NCBI GenBank assembly: GCA_032718565.1
Contig: JAVGVS010000007.1
Location: forward strand, 4,528,759-4,592,758
Direction of reading: 5' to 3'
Length of the DNA stretch: 64,000 nucleotides
Source: Distichodus sexfasciatus
Taxonomy: Eukaryota; Chordata; Actinopteri; Characiformes; Distichodontidae
Positions within the stretch are counted from its first letter, which is position 1; each line of letters begins with the position of its first letter. Positions 38,828 through 50,709 of the stretch are shown one piece after another. The translations under genes and the position numbers were made by a program. The notes below the pieces were generated by a model, which ran no database searches, was not told the origin of the DNA, and saw only the letters and a list, made by a program, of their open reading frames with translations.

Positions 38828-39956
38828 CAGGGGCATGGGGGGATTGAGCACCTGCCCCTTTCCTCTTGGGAAAAGTGCCCTTTTCTTGAGGCATTTTTTG
38901 TTTGTTTGTTTGTTTTGTTTTTTTTGTGTGTGTGTGGAGTCCTGTCTGTGCCCCTCAACAATAACATTTAACTATTAATTACAATTTTGCTAAATAAAAG
39001 GATCTGGCTTGCATCAGTCACATGATGAGCATTAACCAATCAGTATTTAAAAAAAAATACATTAAGAAACAGATTGTATTAGTTTTATATTTCAAATATG
39101 ACAAAATGCTGGTTTTACAGCAGCAGAATTATTGTACCGCTACAGTTTAAACATTTAGTAAGCTTTCTGCCTTGCACAGAGTGGATAGTCAAGCAAACTG
39201 AATCACCATAAATATATTATTTTATATTTATTACTTTATTTTTTATTCTTATTGCTTTATTGTTATAGCACTAGGAATAAATAATAAGGGAAGGATTCTG
39301 GATCAGCACGACGATGCAAACTTGTGGCCATAGTATTTACAGTATCGTGGAGAAGGTATAAAATGTCACTGTATGTGCATGTGTGCGTGCGTGTTTTATG
39401 TGTATAGATTATTTTTCAATTATTACTCACGATATAACATTGTCCAGACATGCCTCGTAAGGAGAGGAGGAGGAAACAGCGACAAAAGGAGCTATGTGAG
39501 GCTGCTAAAGGCAGTGGATCCCTCACCAGCTGGTTTAAAAAGAGCACAGGTAATAATAACACATGTACCAGTTGTTGCACTGCAGAGATATTCAAGTATA
39601 AAAACAATAATAAACACAATTGCAATGTTTTGGTTCTATAACATTTTTCTATCATTACTTTATTATGGATTAGGTGCAAGAGTTGTTAAGTGTGGATCAT
39701 TAAATAATAGATTAATGCAATAGCAAATTGTGCCTTGTTCTCAGATGGACAGCAAGTGGAGAGTGATAGATCAGATGAGGAGATGGAAGGAGGAAGAGAG
39801 GCATTGCTTTGCATTGTCCCCAACTGATGACAGTGATACAGTATGATGCGATTCCATATTAGATTCTTGATGAATGTGGGTTGTTGTTATTCAGCCTGGT
39901 TGTATATGCCCCTTTTTCACTTTGAGCACCCGCCCACTTCAAACATCTCTGCACGG

Positions 39957-39961
<5 letters not shown>
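38828..39961 (+). mobile_element. Possible decayed hAT-type transposon
   Basis: Ends CAGGGGCATGGGGGG (left) and, on the other strand, CAGAGCCGTGCAGAG (right) are hAT-like and partly complementary. Inside are GAGCACCTGCCCCTTTCCTC at the left and a matching CCCCTTTTTCACTTTGAGCA at the right. An exon-like segment (39450-39548) encodes a basic N-terminus. No clear 8-bp duplication; the right flank is a TA repeat. Confidence 0.45.
39450..39548 (+). pseudogene. Exon-like remnant of a ZMYM1/hAT-type protein
   Basis: ATG at 39450 opens MPRKERRRKQRQKELCEAAK then GSGSLTSWFKKSTG and a donor-like ACAG|GTAATA at 39549. A candidate next exon after TTCTCAG (39745) reads DGQQVESDRSDEEMEGGREA and soon stops. 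The start resembles the N-termini of hAT-derived ZMYM1-like proteins. No catalytic or hAT dimerisation region is seen, so it is a fragment. Confidence 0.35.

Positions 39962-40031
<70 letters not shown>
39962..40031. repeat. Compound (TA)n(TG)n(TA)n microsatellite
   Basis: A TA run, then TGTGTG, then a TA run, directly adjoining the right end of the possible hAT element. Confidence 0.95.
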
Positions 40032-40032
<1 letters not shown>

Positions 40033-42215
40033 ATTTGTTAAATGCTGCATATAAAGTTTGCAAATCATTATTTGATTATCATTTGCAAATATTATATCAC
40101 CTTTCCGGATGAGCTGGCAACTTGTCATTATGCAGGAATCTGTTTCTTATAAAGCAGCCTTGATCTCTTTCACAGTCAATAATTCAAAAACATCACTGCT
40201 CTTTTTCTACATATAAGAAAGGATGGACATCGCAATCATCCTGACTCAAGGCTATTCATGTGTATTGTAATTCTTATTTCGTCCTTGCAGTCCCTATTCC
40301 ACTTCTAAATCATGAACTGCTAGATTGTAAATCTGACTGCTAGCAACATGACTGGGTATTTTTCAAATAACATTTGCAATAGATTTTTTTTTTTAAAGGA
40401 TTTTAATTGCCATTCCATATAACAGTTAGTATAGTATTTTTGGTTAGAATTTGTTAGAGCCATTTTGTGTGTATGAATGTGTGAATATTTAGATTTAATG
40501 TTCTGTAGTTGTTTACAGTAGAAAGTAGAGAAATGTTTCTGGAATTTTCCATAACTTTCCATGTACAGTGCTACGTAATAGAATTCTATCAATACGTATG
40601 CATGTTAAATGTACTACTATGTAACAATAGAAGTAATATGTGCCTTACGTGTCGTAATCTGAAGTTACGTATGATGTAAGAACGTAAAAGAGTTAGTTTC
40701 ACATTGAATGTGATAGAGCTGATAGCTCAGGAGCGCTACAGTTTTTTGACCGTCACGTAACGTCACGTAAAGTATCTTTGTAGTCTTAGGGTTTCATTTT
40801 CTTGCCCGTAAAACTTTGAATTGTAGTAAAGAAAAGACGAAGAAAGACAACTCAAGACTCTTTTTTGGTATGTGTCGCGTACAAAGGCAACTCAAGAGCT
40901 CTCAGCAAATGAGAAGGCATTGTGCTGCTCTCACAGAATTAATGATATTTAGTCAGTTTCTCAAGCCACTAGTATCAAACCAAGCAAACAAGGAACAACA
41001 CAGACTGTCTAATGAAGGTCAGCTATCCATATTTAAATTGCAATGTGATCTCTTTATTTAATTCTCTGATGTATTCATTAACACTTCTAGGAACCAACAC
41101 TTTCTGTCCTTGTGGGACCGCCCCTTACTGTCCTTGTGGGTACTGTACGATGCCAAAGCACTCACAATATAAGTAATAATACAGTCAATAATACTGAATG
41201 AAAAATCAAAAGACATATTCAGGCTTTCTTAACAGTCTAATAATGACCTATAACTTTCAGAGTAGTGGTGAATGAATAGTAGATTCTGTAGTCTGCCCCA
41301 TCCTGACCTTCTGACATCTAGAATAAATATTGTAAGCATCAATAAATTGGCAGTTTAATACAACTCCTGCACAATAGCACCTGGTTAAGTCCCTTTTGGA
41401 CAGGTTGGGGTGTATAGCCAGAAGAGAAATTGTGGAAACTGGATGTTTTATCTTTTTTAGGTGCTTGTAACTATGAACCTTTTTGGTTTTGGTTACAGTT
41501 GTATGTGATTCATCTGTGACAGTCACATAGGCCTCAGGAAAGAAAGTAACATTATATCGAAGTAATTGGTGGGTTATTTGCTCGTTATTTTGTGTGTCAC
41601 TTGTATAGCATAGGTTTCATTATATCATTTTTAAAATAAGGTTCTTATAACATAACTTAGGTATATTTTCCAATTAACTCAACACAAGAAAAAATATTAT
41701 GCACTGTAAAACACTGTTGAGCACAAATTAACACCAGCATGCAGAACCTTAGTTGAACATTTACAATATATTTTAAATGTATTTTAAAAATATCTCCAGC
41801 AGGGGTCATCTACACCCTGCATCGTTCAATGGTGTTGGTATGTTGCAGGTGAAGTTTAAAACTTCATAAATGTTCCTGAAATCTTGACTGTGCTTGGTTG
41901 GTATGAAGGTTATTTTAAGATCCTTGCCTTCTGCTATGACTCATAGCTAAAGATTTTTGGACATCTTTTCTACAGCAATATCTGATAACCTTTTCGTGTT
42001 ATTGTGTGTTGTGTATGTAAAGATACTCATAAAACTTTCAAAGAATCCAGCTCGGACCATCAATGTTTTGCACAACCTAAACTTTATCGTTCACTCACTG
42101 GTCTCTTCATCAGGCACTGTGTTTGCATTTATGGCATTTGACAAAAAATGACTAATTCCAGGAAAGACACAGACTTTTTTTTAAAAAAGTACCTATATAT
42201 GCCAAAAAGCTTATA
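40032..42215. other. AT-rich intergenic DNA
   Basis: No host gene or strong repeat recognised. The frame at 40816-41061 contains SSQQMRRHCAALTEL and may be another transposon fragment, but nothing confirms this. Minus-strand ORFs are random. Confidence 0.5.
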
Positions 42216-42499
42216 CAGTTGTGGTCAGAAGTTTACATAGACTCATCATGGGTATGAATGTCATATTCATTTTAAGCTTTTAATGATTTATTTGAACCAT
42301 TCTTTTTCCATGATATATACATACATCCTAACTAATATTTGGTTAAATGCCCCGTAACAAGTTTTACTGTGATCAGACACTTTTTGTAGCCATCAACAAG
42401 CTTATGGCATTATTCTGGCTGGATATTTGACTACTACTCCTGCCAGTATTGGTATAGTTCATTTAAATAGGTTGGTTTCCTTGCACGGACCTTGCTTTT

Positions 42500-43331
42500 A
42501 AGCATAGTTCACAAATTTTCAATAGGGTTGAGGTCAAGGCTTTGAGAAGGCCATTCCAAATGCTTGTTAGCCTGCTTTATCCATTCCATTTTGATGTGTG
42601 TTTGGGATCATTATCTTGTTGGAACACCCAATTGTGTCCAAGTTTCAAGCGTCTAGCTGTTGATTTGAGGTGAAGTTGAAGAATTTGGAGGTAGTCCTCC
42701 TTCTTCATTATTCCGTCCACTTTGTGCAATGCACCAGGGCCACTAGCAGTGAAACAGCCCCAGAGCATGATATTTCCACCACCATGTTTGACAGTTGGTA
42801 CAGTGTTCTTAGGTTTGAAAGCCTCACCTTGACTCCTCCAAATGTACTTCTTGTCGTTGTGGCCAAATAGCTCAATCTTTGTCTCAGCTGACCATAAAAT
42901 TTTCCTCTAGAAAGATTGTGGCTTGTCTGTGTGGGCAGCTGCAAATTTTAGTCCAGCTTGAAGGTGTCGATTTTGAAGCAGGGGCTTCTTTCTTGGTCGG
43001 CACCCTCTCAATCCATGGTGATGTAAAACTCGCTTCACTGTGAACATTGACACTGATGTTCCAACAGCTTCCAGTTCATGACAGGCTTGAGTCTTGGTGG
43101 TCCTTGGCTTGATCTTGAACATCCTTGAGCATCTGAGAGTGACAGTTTGGGTCTTCTTCCAGGCCTTGGCAAAGTGGTGACACATCCGAATAACTTGCAC
43201 TTACTAATTGTTTGAACTGATGACCTTGAAATCTGCATTTGTTTAGAGATGACTCCAAGAGACTTTCCCAACTTGTGTAAATCTACAATTCTCTTCCTTA
43301 GATCTTCACTCAGTTCCTTGGACTTTCCCAT
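42500..43331 (-). pseudogene. Tc1-like transposase, inactivated
   Basis: From an ATG at 43331 it starts MGKSKELSEDLRKRIVDLHK with a helix-turn-helix region (SRSSVQTI) and GRRPKLS. Frameshifts then spread the rest over other frames: GLRGCRPRKKP, the catalytic block, MLWGCFTASGPGALHKVDGI, FQQDNDPKHTSK and DLNPIENL followed by a stop. The first catalytic Asp of the DDE triad is Ala here (S-A-E-T; codon 42886-42888). It cannot make an active enzyme. Confidence 0.88.
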
Positions 43332-43431
43332 TGTTCTGAGAATTCGTCAATCCAGTGAATGCTGTCAAGCACATCCTTTTTCATGCTGGCAAAGAGAAAC
43401 TAGCAGCTGCAGTTATTCAGCACCACTTAGG

Positions 43432-44141
43432 CCCAATCCCAATACCCCCACTTAGCCCTACCCCTTAGCCCTACCCCTCCGTTTTGCGTGTACCCGCGTA
43501 GGGAAGTGTTGTCCCATTTCTTTTTAGCAGCGAGGGGTAGTGGTGTTCTGTCCTCAAGATAGCCCTCGAAACAGTCAGCCCAGATGCTGACTCAAAACCG
43601 AGTGAAAGAAGAAAATTCCCACAATGCATTGCAATACACAATCAAGAAAAGAAAAGATGGCTAGCGGTGTGGGGAAAGAAGTTCATAAATGTAAGTACAT
43701 CTTTATAAATACGCTTGCAAAAAAATCAAATTTTAGCGGAATATCTTAGTTTAATGTAAGTGAAACGGAGTATGAGGTTGAATTTTTCAAAAACAATTTT
43801 CTGAAAATGGCTAATTCCGTGCGTAGAGACAGAGCAGTATCTCAGTAGTATTTATAGAAAAAGAACAGAGCAGGGGTGAGTTTCACAGAACCGTCGAAAA
43901 AATAAGAACGTATTATTCAGAGAGAGAGCGTTCGAAGTCCTTTTTATGTAGTTTTTGGTTACGACACTTTTGGGAAACTCACCCCCGATTGTTTTCTGAC
44001 GTAAGTGAGTGGTGTCCCGATTCCTAGGTAAAGATTTCAAGCCCTACCCCTTGTGGCTGCGATCTGTGAAGTCAACTTCGAAAGGGAGGGCCCTCGAAAT
44101 CGAGTGGTAGGGCTAAGGGAGGAGAAACGGGATTGGGCCAT
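43432..44141. mobile_element. Non-autonomous DNA transposon nested in the Tc1 element
   Basis: Inverted ends GGCCCAATCCCAATA (left) and, complemented, GGCCCAATCCCGTTTCTCC (right). Further in, CTTAGCCCTACCCC at the left mirrors GGTAGGGCTAAGGGAGG at the right. No transposase is encoded. The flanks do not give an obvious target duplication (CACTTA and ATAATA), perhaps decayed, so the superfamily is open. Confidence 0.8.
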
Positions 44142-44659
44142 AATAAAGGATTTAGTTGGGATGTATGTATATATTTGAGCCTGTATGTATAACTTTGACC
44201 CTGTGTTGATTATAGATAATACTTAATCAATTCAATCTTGTGCACCCAATTCACGTTTTAAAAAATCAAGCTGTGTGTCATGTAAACATTCTGCCATGGA
44301 AAAAGAACGGATCAAATAAATCATTAAAAGCTTAAAATGAATGACAGTCATACCCATGATGAGTGTATGTAAACTTCTGACCAGAACTGTATGTGTTCTC
44401 ACTTGTAACTTAATTCATAAATTTAATATTTACATGGAATACATGAAGATGCCCTCTCGATAGTGTATGTTCATATCATGTTAATGTTTACAATAAGTCG
44501 GCGTGTAGTTGTCATTTTATGTTGAGGAAAAAGATCTATATACCTTCACAGAGAGATCTTTTAATTGAAACCATTATCGATTTGTAAAATTTAACCAATT
44601 TTCTCCTAAACAAAACAAATTGCTCAGACTGTATCATAAATAGATTTCAAAGTCAAAAG

Positions 44660-44860
44660 TAAAGTCAAAGTAAACTTTATCGTCATCTTTGCTATATACT
44701 GTACAGGTATACAGAGAGACGAGACGATGTCGCTCCAGCTTTCACATTGCAAACAACAAAGAACAAGTGACAAAGAACAAATAAGGCAAATAGAATAAAC
44801 AATATATAAATAGATTTAACAATAGATTAAACAATATTTAAACTAGAAATTGAGTATTAA
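44660..44860. repeat. Probable LINE 3'-end fragment
   Basis: AGTAAACTTTATCGTCATCT and CTGTACAGGTATACAGAGAG resemble the reverse complement of common fish LINE tails, comparable to the one at 28525. Assigned by recall only. Confidence 0.35.
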
Positions 44861-44979
44861 ATATAAACTTTAAAGTTGTACTCGACTGTGATAACTATTG
44901 GATAGTAAGAGACTTTTACCAGCCCCCAGCAATATGTTCACAGTTTTACATTTTTAACTACAGTGATTATTAGTAAAGC

Positions 44980-45200
44980 AAGTAACTACAGTTAGTTCCT
45001 TAAGTGCTCATTGAAGAGGTGGGTCTTCAGACTGCATTTGACAACAGTAAAGGACTCAATAGTTCTAATAAAGAGGGGAGGTTCGTTCCACCACTGAGGA
45101 GCATGACTGTGTAGAGTCTTGGTGTATTTTCTTCCTGTTGAGGAAGAGGTGTTGGAGCGAAAGGGTCAAAGCAGGTAGAGCTGAGAGGATGGGATGTGAC
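44980..45200. repeat. Degenerate fish interspersed repeat
   Basis: AGAGGTGGGTCTTCAGACTG, GTTCGTTCCACCACTGAGGA and related blocks match a fish repeat that I recall but cannot classify. No coding sequence. Confidence 0.4.
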
Positions 45201-47770
45201 CCGGTTTTATCCATATCTAAAAAACAATTATATAGTTGTCCTTGCTGCCATGTATTTATCTATACACAACTGGTCAGTTTCTGAGCACAAGACCACAAGT
45301 GGATCTGGTGAAAGTTAGATGGCGAAGCTTTCTCATAACAGCAGTGACTCAGATCTAGTAAATGTATAAGGCACAAGATTGTACTGTGGTTATTACGGCG
45401 TAAAAAAGCATACGATTTTCATTGCACAATCCACAATGGGGTGCTGGCTATTACCCTGCAAATAGTTCATTTAATCAGTGTATTAATCTGATTCACTGAG
45501 CACATTGATTGCAGTGGGAGGACTTGCCTAGAGCACAGTGAATTTCCGAGACGCTCAGCAGCAAATCATAACCCATTATAGCAAGAATGGAAGGCTGGAG
45601 CATGTGAGTGTGTCTCCTAATGCTATTTAGCATTTTCCCCATGCCTCTTATCAGTTCTCAATTAGCCTGCACGCTGAGTTCAGTGGGTTGGGACACAGAG
45701 GGGCCCTCCTGCAAGCTCTCACATCTGGATTCTAGCTTCTGAAGTGTGTACAGTTAGATTTGGTAAGCAGGCATGTTCTGTCCTGTGTGTGTTTGTCCTC
45801 CAAAACGTGCATAAGCTCATGAGTGGGTCGCTTTTCGGGTTTGTGTGTGTTTGTTTAGTGCAGTGATCGAGGAGTTGGAGAAATGTATGGGGTTTATTCT
45901 CACTTACACGCTCGGTCTGAATGCAAACCTTCTTGCTGTCCCTCACCTCCCTTCTCCTTCCCCGGTAATGAGATTGCAGTCATGAGCCTCAATTACACAG
46001 ATAAGGACATTGATTTCTCCTAATTGAATTAGAATAGATGGCCTCTGGAAGTTGTGAGTGACATCTTGTAATCACAGAGCATGTGGGCAGGATAATAACT
46101 GCTCGAGGGTCATAAAGAGCAACACCCACCCACCAAATCTTTATGATTAATGATATCTTACATGTAAAATTACATGGACAATTATAGAAACAGTTTTACG
46201 ATGATTATCATATTACGATCTTGTACACAGTCATTGGCTGTTCTGAACTCACTGGAGTCATGTTGTGTCTGACAGCATGGAGACTGAATCTAACAAAATA
46301 CAGAATATACACTAATCGGTCAAAAATCATAGTCTGATCAATACATTGTGCAAGTGTTCCCAAACGGCCTTGGTGCTCTTGTTTCATGCCATTCCAGCAT
46401 GGTATAGAAAAACTGCAAGAAGACATTACTCGATCTGCGCCAGTTTTCAATAATATTTAACATGCAAATTAGCTTTGCTCTGATTGGCTAACAGCTGCCA
46501 ATGAGAACCTGGCAGCATCCTTTACTCTGACACAGAGAAACTTTGTTTACTATCGCCATATAGTATAGAAGACCATTATCGCTGCATAAAAATGGATTCA
46601 GGGATATTGCCCCACATATATGACCCTATAACCTACAGTTTTGTAAACAACACTTCTGGAAGCTTGTGCAGAAGTTAAGCTTTTATCCAAAGCTACACAG
46701 ACTCGCAACGAGCAGCCCACTTATAAATTATACACATATCTTAAATTCTTTACTGTTTCGTAAACCAAAGCTGCCCAGATAGATTTGTATTTACTTTGAC
46801 AATTTAATCTTAACTTGAAACAGCTAATCACATAATGTCATGGTGAATCTACAACAATGGACATGAACCTGTTTAACACAGCATGTTCTTGTATTGGCAA
46901 TATTGCTTATGGCCTGGACACTGGTCGTTGACTGCCGTGATAGTATTGCTCCAGGTTTTAACAGCAACTTTGATGTGAAGCCCCTGCTGAATGTGCCATA
47001 GTTGGCAAAACCATTTTGGAGAGAGTTATTTTGGAGAGAACTCTTAATTATGCAAAAGTCTTTGTTTATGGTTTGTGTTTCTTGAAAAAAACATTAACAA
47101 ATGCTTTAAATATACTGTAGTCTTAAAATACTACATTGATTAGGCATCTGATGATCATAATTTTCATGCTTGCTGTCATACTTATACAGTTAGATTCGGA
47201 AAGTAACATTATTTGAGAATTTAATATTTTCCATTTCAAATTTTGTGCCAGCTGATCTCCTCCTGCAGCTCGGGACATTCTGAGAGGTGCTGCTTAAAAA
47301 ATGGCTTCCACACTAATGCCATACCAAGTCCCCAAAAGGAAATGGAGTGAAATCTCACAAAAACAGGGTAGCAGTTCTCATAATAGCTGTGAATACAGGC
47401 AGCAAAAATCCCTTTCTCGCAGCTGTGTGTGTGCTGTGTGTCGTGCATTGGCATTGTTAATGCCAGGTGTTGTGCATGACGCTGTGGTGTTGGTGCCCAG
47501 CTGTGTGTACAGATCTGTAGGGAAGCCACGCTGAAGCATCACGCTGCATTTGTCTCTTCGTGCTACGGTGTGAAGGGATGAAAGAGAGAGAGAGAGTGGG
47601 AGAGAGAGAAAAAGAGAGGGTGAAGCAGGGTGGAGTGTAATGAGAGATGTGTAATCACTTCCCCTCAGTAATTAATGAGTGATAGAGGAACAGTGGGAAT
47701 AGCAGCATGAAGAGATACTCACAGGCACCGAGCTTAATCTTCTAATCCTGTTTCCTCTTTTGATGAGAGT
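45201..47770. other. Intergenic DNA with unique-looking blocks
   Basis: No gene. Segments at 45450-46120 and 47220-47760 are unusually free of recognised repeats, with TAATTA/CAATTA-type sequences. The minus-strand ORFs at 45719-45946 and 46208-46450 have no family signature. Confidence 0.5.
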
Positions 47771-47773
<3 letters not shown>

Positions 47774-47814
<41 letters not shown>

Positions 47815-47933
47815 CTTTCTCATATTTTTCTCTTAATCTTTTCTGTTTCTCTCTTTCTGTCTCATATTTTCTTTATGTCCTTCATCAATCCCTCTTTCTT
47901 TTTCTTTTTCTCCCTCCCTTTCCTGCACTCATG

Positions 47934-47964
<31 letters not shown>

Positions 47965-48175
47965 CCTCCCTATTTTTCCTCTTATTTTTTTCTCTTGGTT
48001 TCTCTTTCTCTTTCCTTTTCTCTCTCTAACAACTCTCTGCCTTTCTCTCTGTCTTTACTTCCTTTTCTTTTGTTGTTTCCTTTGTTCTCTAATTTTTGCT
48101 CGCTACATTTTATCTTCATTTCTTGCTCCTTCCATTTTTTCCATCCCCCCCCGCCTCTCTCTCCACACAGTCACA
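47774..48175 (+). repeat. ~400-bp pyrimidine-rich tract with (CT)n cores
   Basis: The plus strand is almost purely C/T, including CT runs near 47775-47810 and 47936-47961. The overlapping ORFs, Ser/Leu/Phe-rich, are artefacts of this composition. Confidence 0.95.
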
Positions 48176-48701
48176 GATAATAGTTCAATAATTTTTCGTA
48201 GTTGGTTGAAAGTGCAGAAGATGCCTCATACCTTTATTCTGTTATTTCTCTTCAGAGACACTGGGTTTAGACACTGTCTCCTACAGGGCAGTCTTGCTGT
48301 TCAATGAACTCTGTCATAACATAAATCACTGTAATTAGATAAAGGAAAAACACGTAATAGGCAACACAGTGGTTCATCTCGGTGTCCCTCATGCAGCCTC
48401 TGAAGGACGTCATTTTTCTCATATATGAGCTCAGTGTCCTTCATTGTGGTTTCATGTAAGCTGGCATGATATAGTGGACACACAGAAAACATTACTCCCA
48501 GTATTGCTGAGGGTTACCGGACTCTCTTGACCTTTTTTAGAGACCATTTTCTACTGTAACAACTTTAAAGTGTTGTCCTTTGAGCTTTGGGTTTCTTAAA
48601 CTGTACTGGGTTTACCTAAAAATCTGTCATTTTATTTAAAAATGACCAAGTAGAATGCAGGACAAATTAAAACCTAAAAATAAGCAACATATAAGTTCAC
48701 T

Positions 48702-48950
48702 TGGGGCAGTTAGTAGTAATTGTTAGGGCGTTTGCCCCGTGATAGGAAGATCGCTGGTTCAAGTCTTGTATTGGTAAAGGTACCACTTAGATAGGTACCA
48801 TCTCCAAGCACTGCTCTTCCGGCGCTGTCAAAAAGCTGCCCATTTCTCCTTCACGGATGAGTCAAATGCAGAGGTCACATTCCGTTGTGGTGCACTGTGT
48901 GCTGTGGTGTGTTCACAATGACAAATAATCATTCACTCAGTCACATGCAC
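48702..48950 (+). repeat. Family 2 SINE-like repeat, full length, outside the gene
   Basis: Head GGGGCAGTTAGTAGTAATTG with GATCGCTGGTTCAAGTCTTG (B box), then GTACCATCTCCAAGCACTGC and TGTTCACAATGACAAATAAT. The plus orientation here complements the mostly antisense copies in the gene. Confidence 0.8.
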
Positions 48951-49004
48951 AGTGGTTGCAGGAGACGCCAAAATTCACTTTATAATTTTTGCTGAATTCT
49001 CTTA

Positions 49005-50707
49005 CAACCCCAATTCCAATGAAGTTGGGACGTTGTGTAAAATGTAAATAAAAACCTATATTCAATTGAATACACTACAAAGACAAGATAGCTAATGTTC
49101 AAACTGATAAACATTATTGTTGTTTTGCAAATCTTCACTCATTTTGAATTTGATGCCTGCGACACGTTCCAAAAAAGCTGGGACAGGGGCAACAAAAGAC
49201 TGGGAAAGTTGAGGAATGCTCAAAAAACAACATTCCACAGGTGAACAGGTTAATTGGAAACAGGTGTTTGTCATGATTGGATATAAAAAGAGCATCCCCA
49301 AAAGGCTCAGTCATTCACAAGCAAGGCGAGGTTCACCACTTTGTGAACAACTGTGTGGGCAAATAGTCAAGCAGTTTCACATTTCTCAACATACATGCAA
49401 GGAATCTAGGGATTTCATCATCTACTGTCCATAATATCATTAAAAGATTCAGAGAATCTGGAGAAATCTCTGCACGTGAGCGGCAAGGCCGAATACCAGC
49501 ATTGGATGCCCGTGACCTTCGATCCCTCAGGTGGCATTGCATTAAAAACTGACATCATTCTGTAAAGGATATTACCACGTGGACTTCAGAAAACCATTGT
49601 CAGTTAACGTAGTTTGTCGCTACATCTACAAGTGCGAGTTAAAACTCTACCATGCAAAGCGAAAGCCATATATCAACAACACCCAGAAACGCCGCCGGCT
49701 TCTCTGGGCCCGAGCTCATCTGAGATGGACTGACGCAAAGTGGAAAAGTGTGCTGCGGTCTGACGGGTCCACATTTCGAATTGTTTTTGGAAATCATGGA
49801 CGTTGTGTCCTCCTGGCCAAAGAGGAAAAGGACCATCCGGATTGTTATCAGCGCAAAGTTCAGGAGCCAGCATCTGTGATGGTATGGGGATGTGTTAGTG
49901 TCCATGGCATGGGTAACTTGCACATCTGTGAAGGCACCATTAATGCTGAAAGGTACAGACAGGTTTTGGAGCAACATATGCTGACATCCAAGCAACGTCT
50001 TTTTTATAGGGACGTCCCTGCTTATTTCAGCAAGACAATGCGAAGCCACATTCTGCATGTCTTACAACAGCGTAGCTTCGTAGTAAAAGAGTGCGGGTAC
50101 TAGACTGGCCTGCCTGCAGTCCAGACCTGTCTCCCATTGAAAATGTGTGGCGCATTATGAAGTGCAAAACACAACAACGGAGACCCCGGACTCTTCAGCA
50201 ACTGAAGTTGTACATCAAGCAAGAATGGGAAAGAATTCCACCTACACAGCTTCAACAATTAGTGTCCTCAGTTCCCAAACGCTTATTGAGTGTTGTTAAA
50301 AGGAAAGGTGATGTAACACAGTGGTAAACATGCCCCTGTCCCAGCTTTTTTGGAACGTGTTGCAGGCATCAAATTCCCAATCATATATACCCAATCATGA
50401 CAAACACCTGTTTCAAATTAACCTGTTCACCTGTGGAATGTTCAAAACAGGTGTTTTTTGAGCATTCCTCAACTTTCCCAGTCTTTTGCTGCCCCTGTCC
50501 CAGCTTTTTTGGAACGTGTTGCAGGCATCAAATTCAAAATGAGCGAAGATTTGCAAAACAACAATAAAGTTTATCAGTTTGAACATTAGCTATCTTGTCC
50601 TAGTAGTGTATCCAATTGAATATAGGTTGAAAAGGATTTGCAAATCATTGTATTCTGTTTTTATTTACATTTTACACAATGTCCCAAATTAATTGGAATT
50701 GGGGTTG
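49005..50707 (+). mobile_element. Tc1-like transposon with long terminal inverted repeats, dead
   Basis: TA at 49003-49004 and 50708-50709. The ends CAACCCCAATTCCAATGAAG and CCAATTAATTGGAATTGGGGTTG (complement) begin inverted repeats of roughly 280 bp, including GAGGAATGCTCAAAAAACA and AACAGGTTAATTGGAAACAG at the left. This long-arm Tc1 type is common in fish. A 46-bp block beginning TGCCCCTGTCCCAGC occurs twice in the right part (50330 and 50487). Confidence 0.9.
49579..50327 (+). pseudogene. Tc1-like transposase, frameshifted
   Basis: Upstream N-terminal sequence is fragmented (49311-49550). The catalytic part runs NTQKRRRLLWARAHLRWTDA, LRSDGSTFRIVFGNHG and VMVWGCVSVHGMGN, then shifts frame near 50020 before FQQDNAKPHS, and passes a stop before DWPACSPDLSPIENVW. 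The usual WSDES is RSDGS here: the first catalytic Asp remains but neighbours have changed. Not functional. Confidence 0.9.
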
Positions 50708-50709
50708 TA

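Larger units (their letters stand above)
42216..44389 (-). mobile_element. Dead Tc1-like transposon with a nested insertion
   Basis: TA at 42214-42215 and 44390-44391 bounds inverted ends: CAGTTGTGGTCAGAAGTTTA (left) and, complemented, CAGTTCTGGTCAGAAGTTTA (right), continuing for tens of bases with few mismatches. The transposase lies on the minus strand (42500-43331). At 2174 bp it is longer than the usual ~1.6 kb because another element interrupts its 3'-side end at about 43430-44143. Confidence 0.9.

Noticed and set aside
43035..43331. Tc1 transposase as an intact gene
   Set aside because: The coding region is broken by frameshifts and stops, and the first catalytic Asp is replaced.
47760..48180. 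Overlapping Ser/Leu/Phe-rich ORFs
   Set aside because: They translate a polypyrimidine simple repeat in more than one frame.
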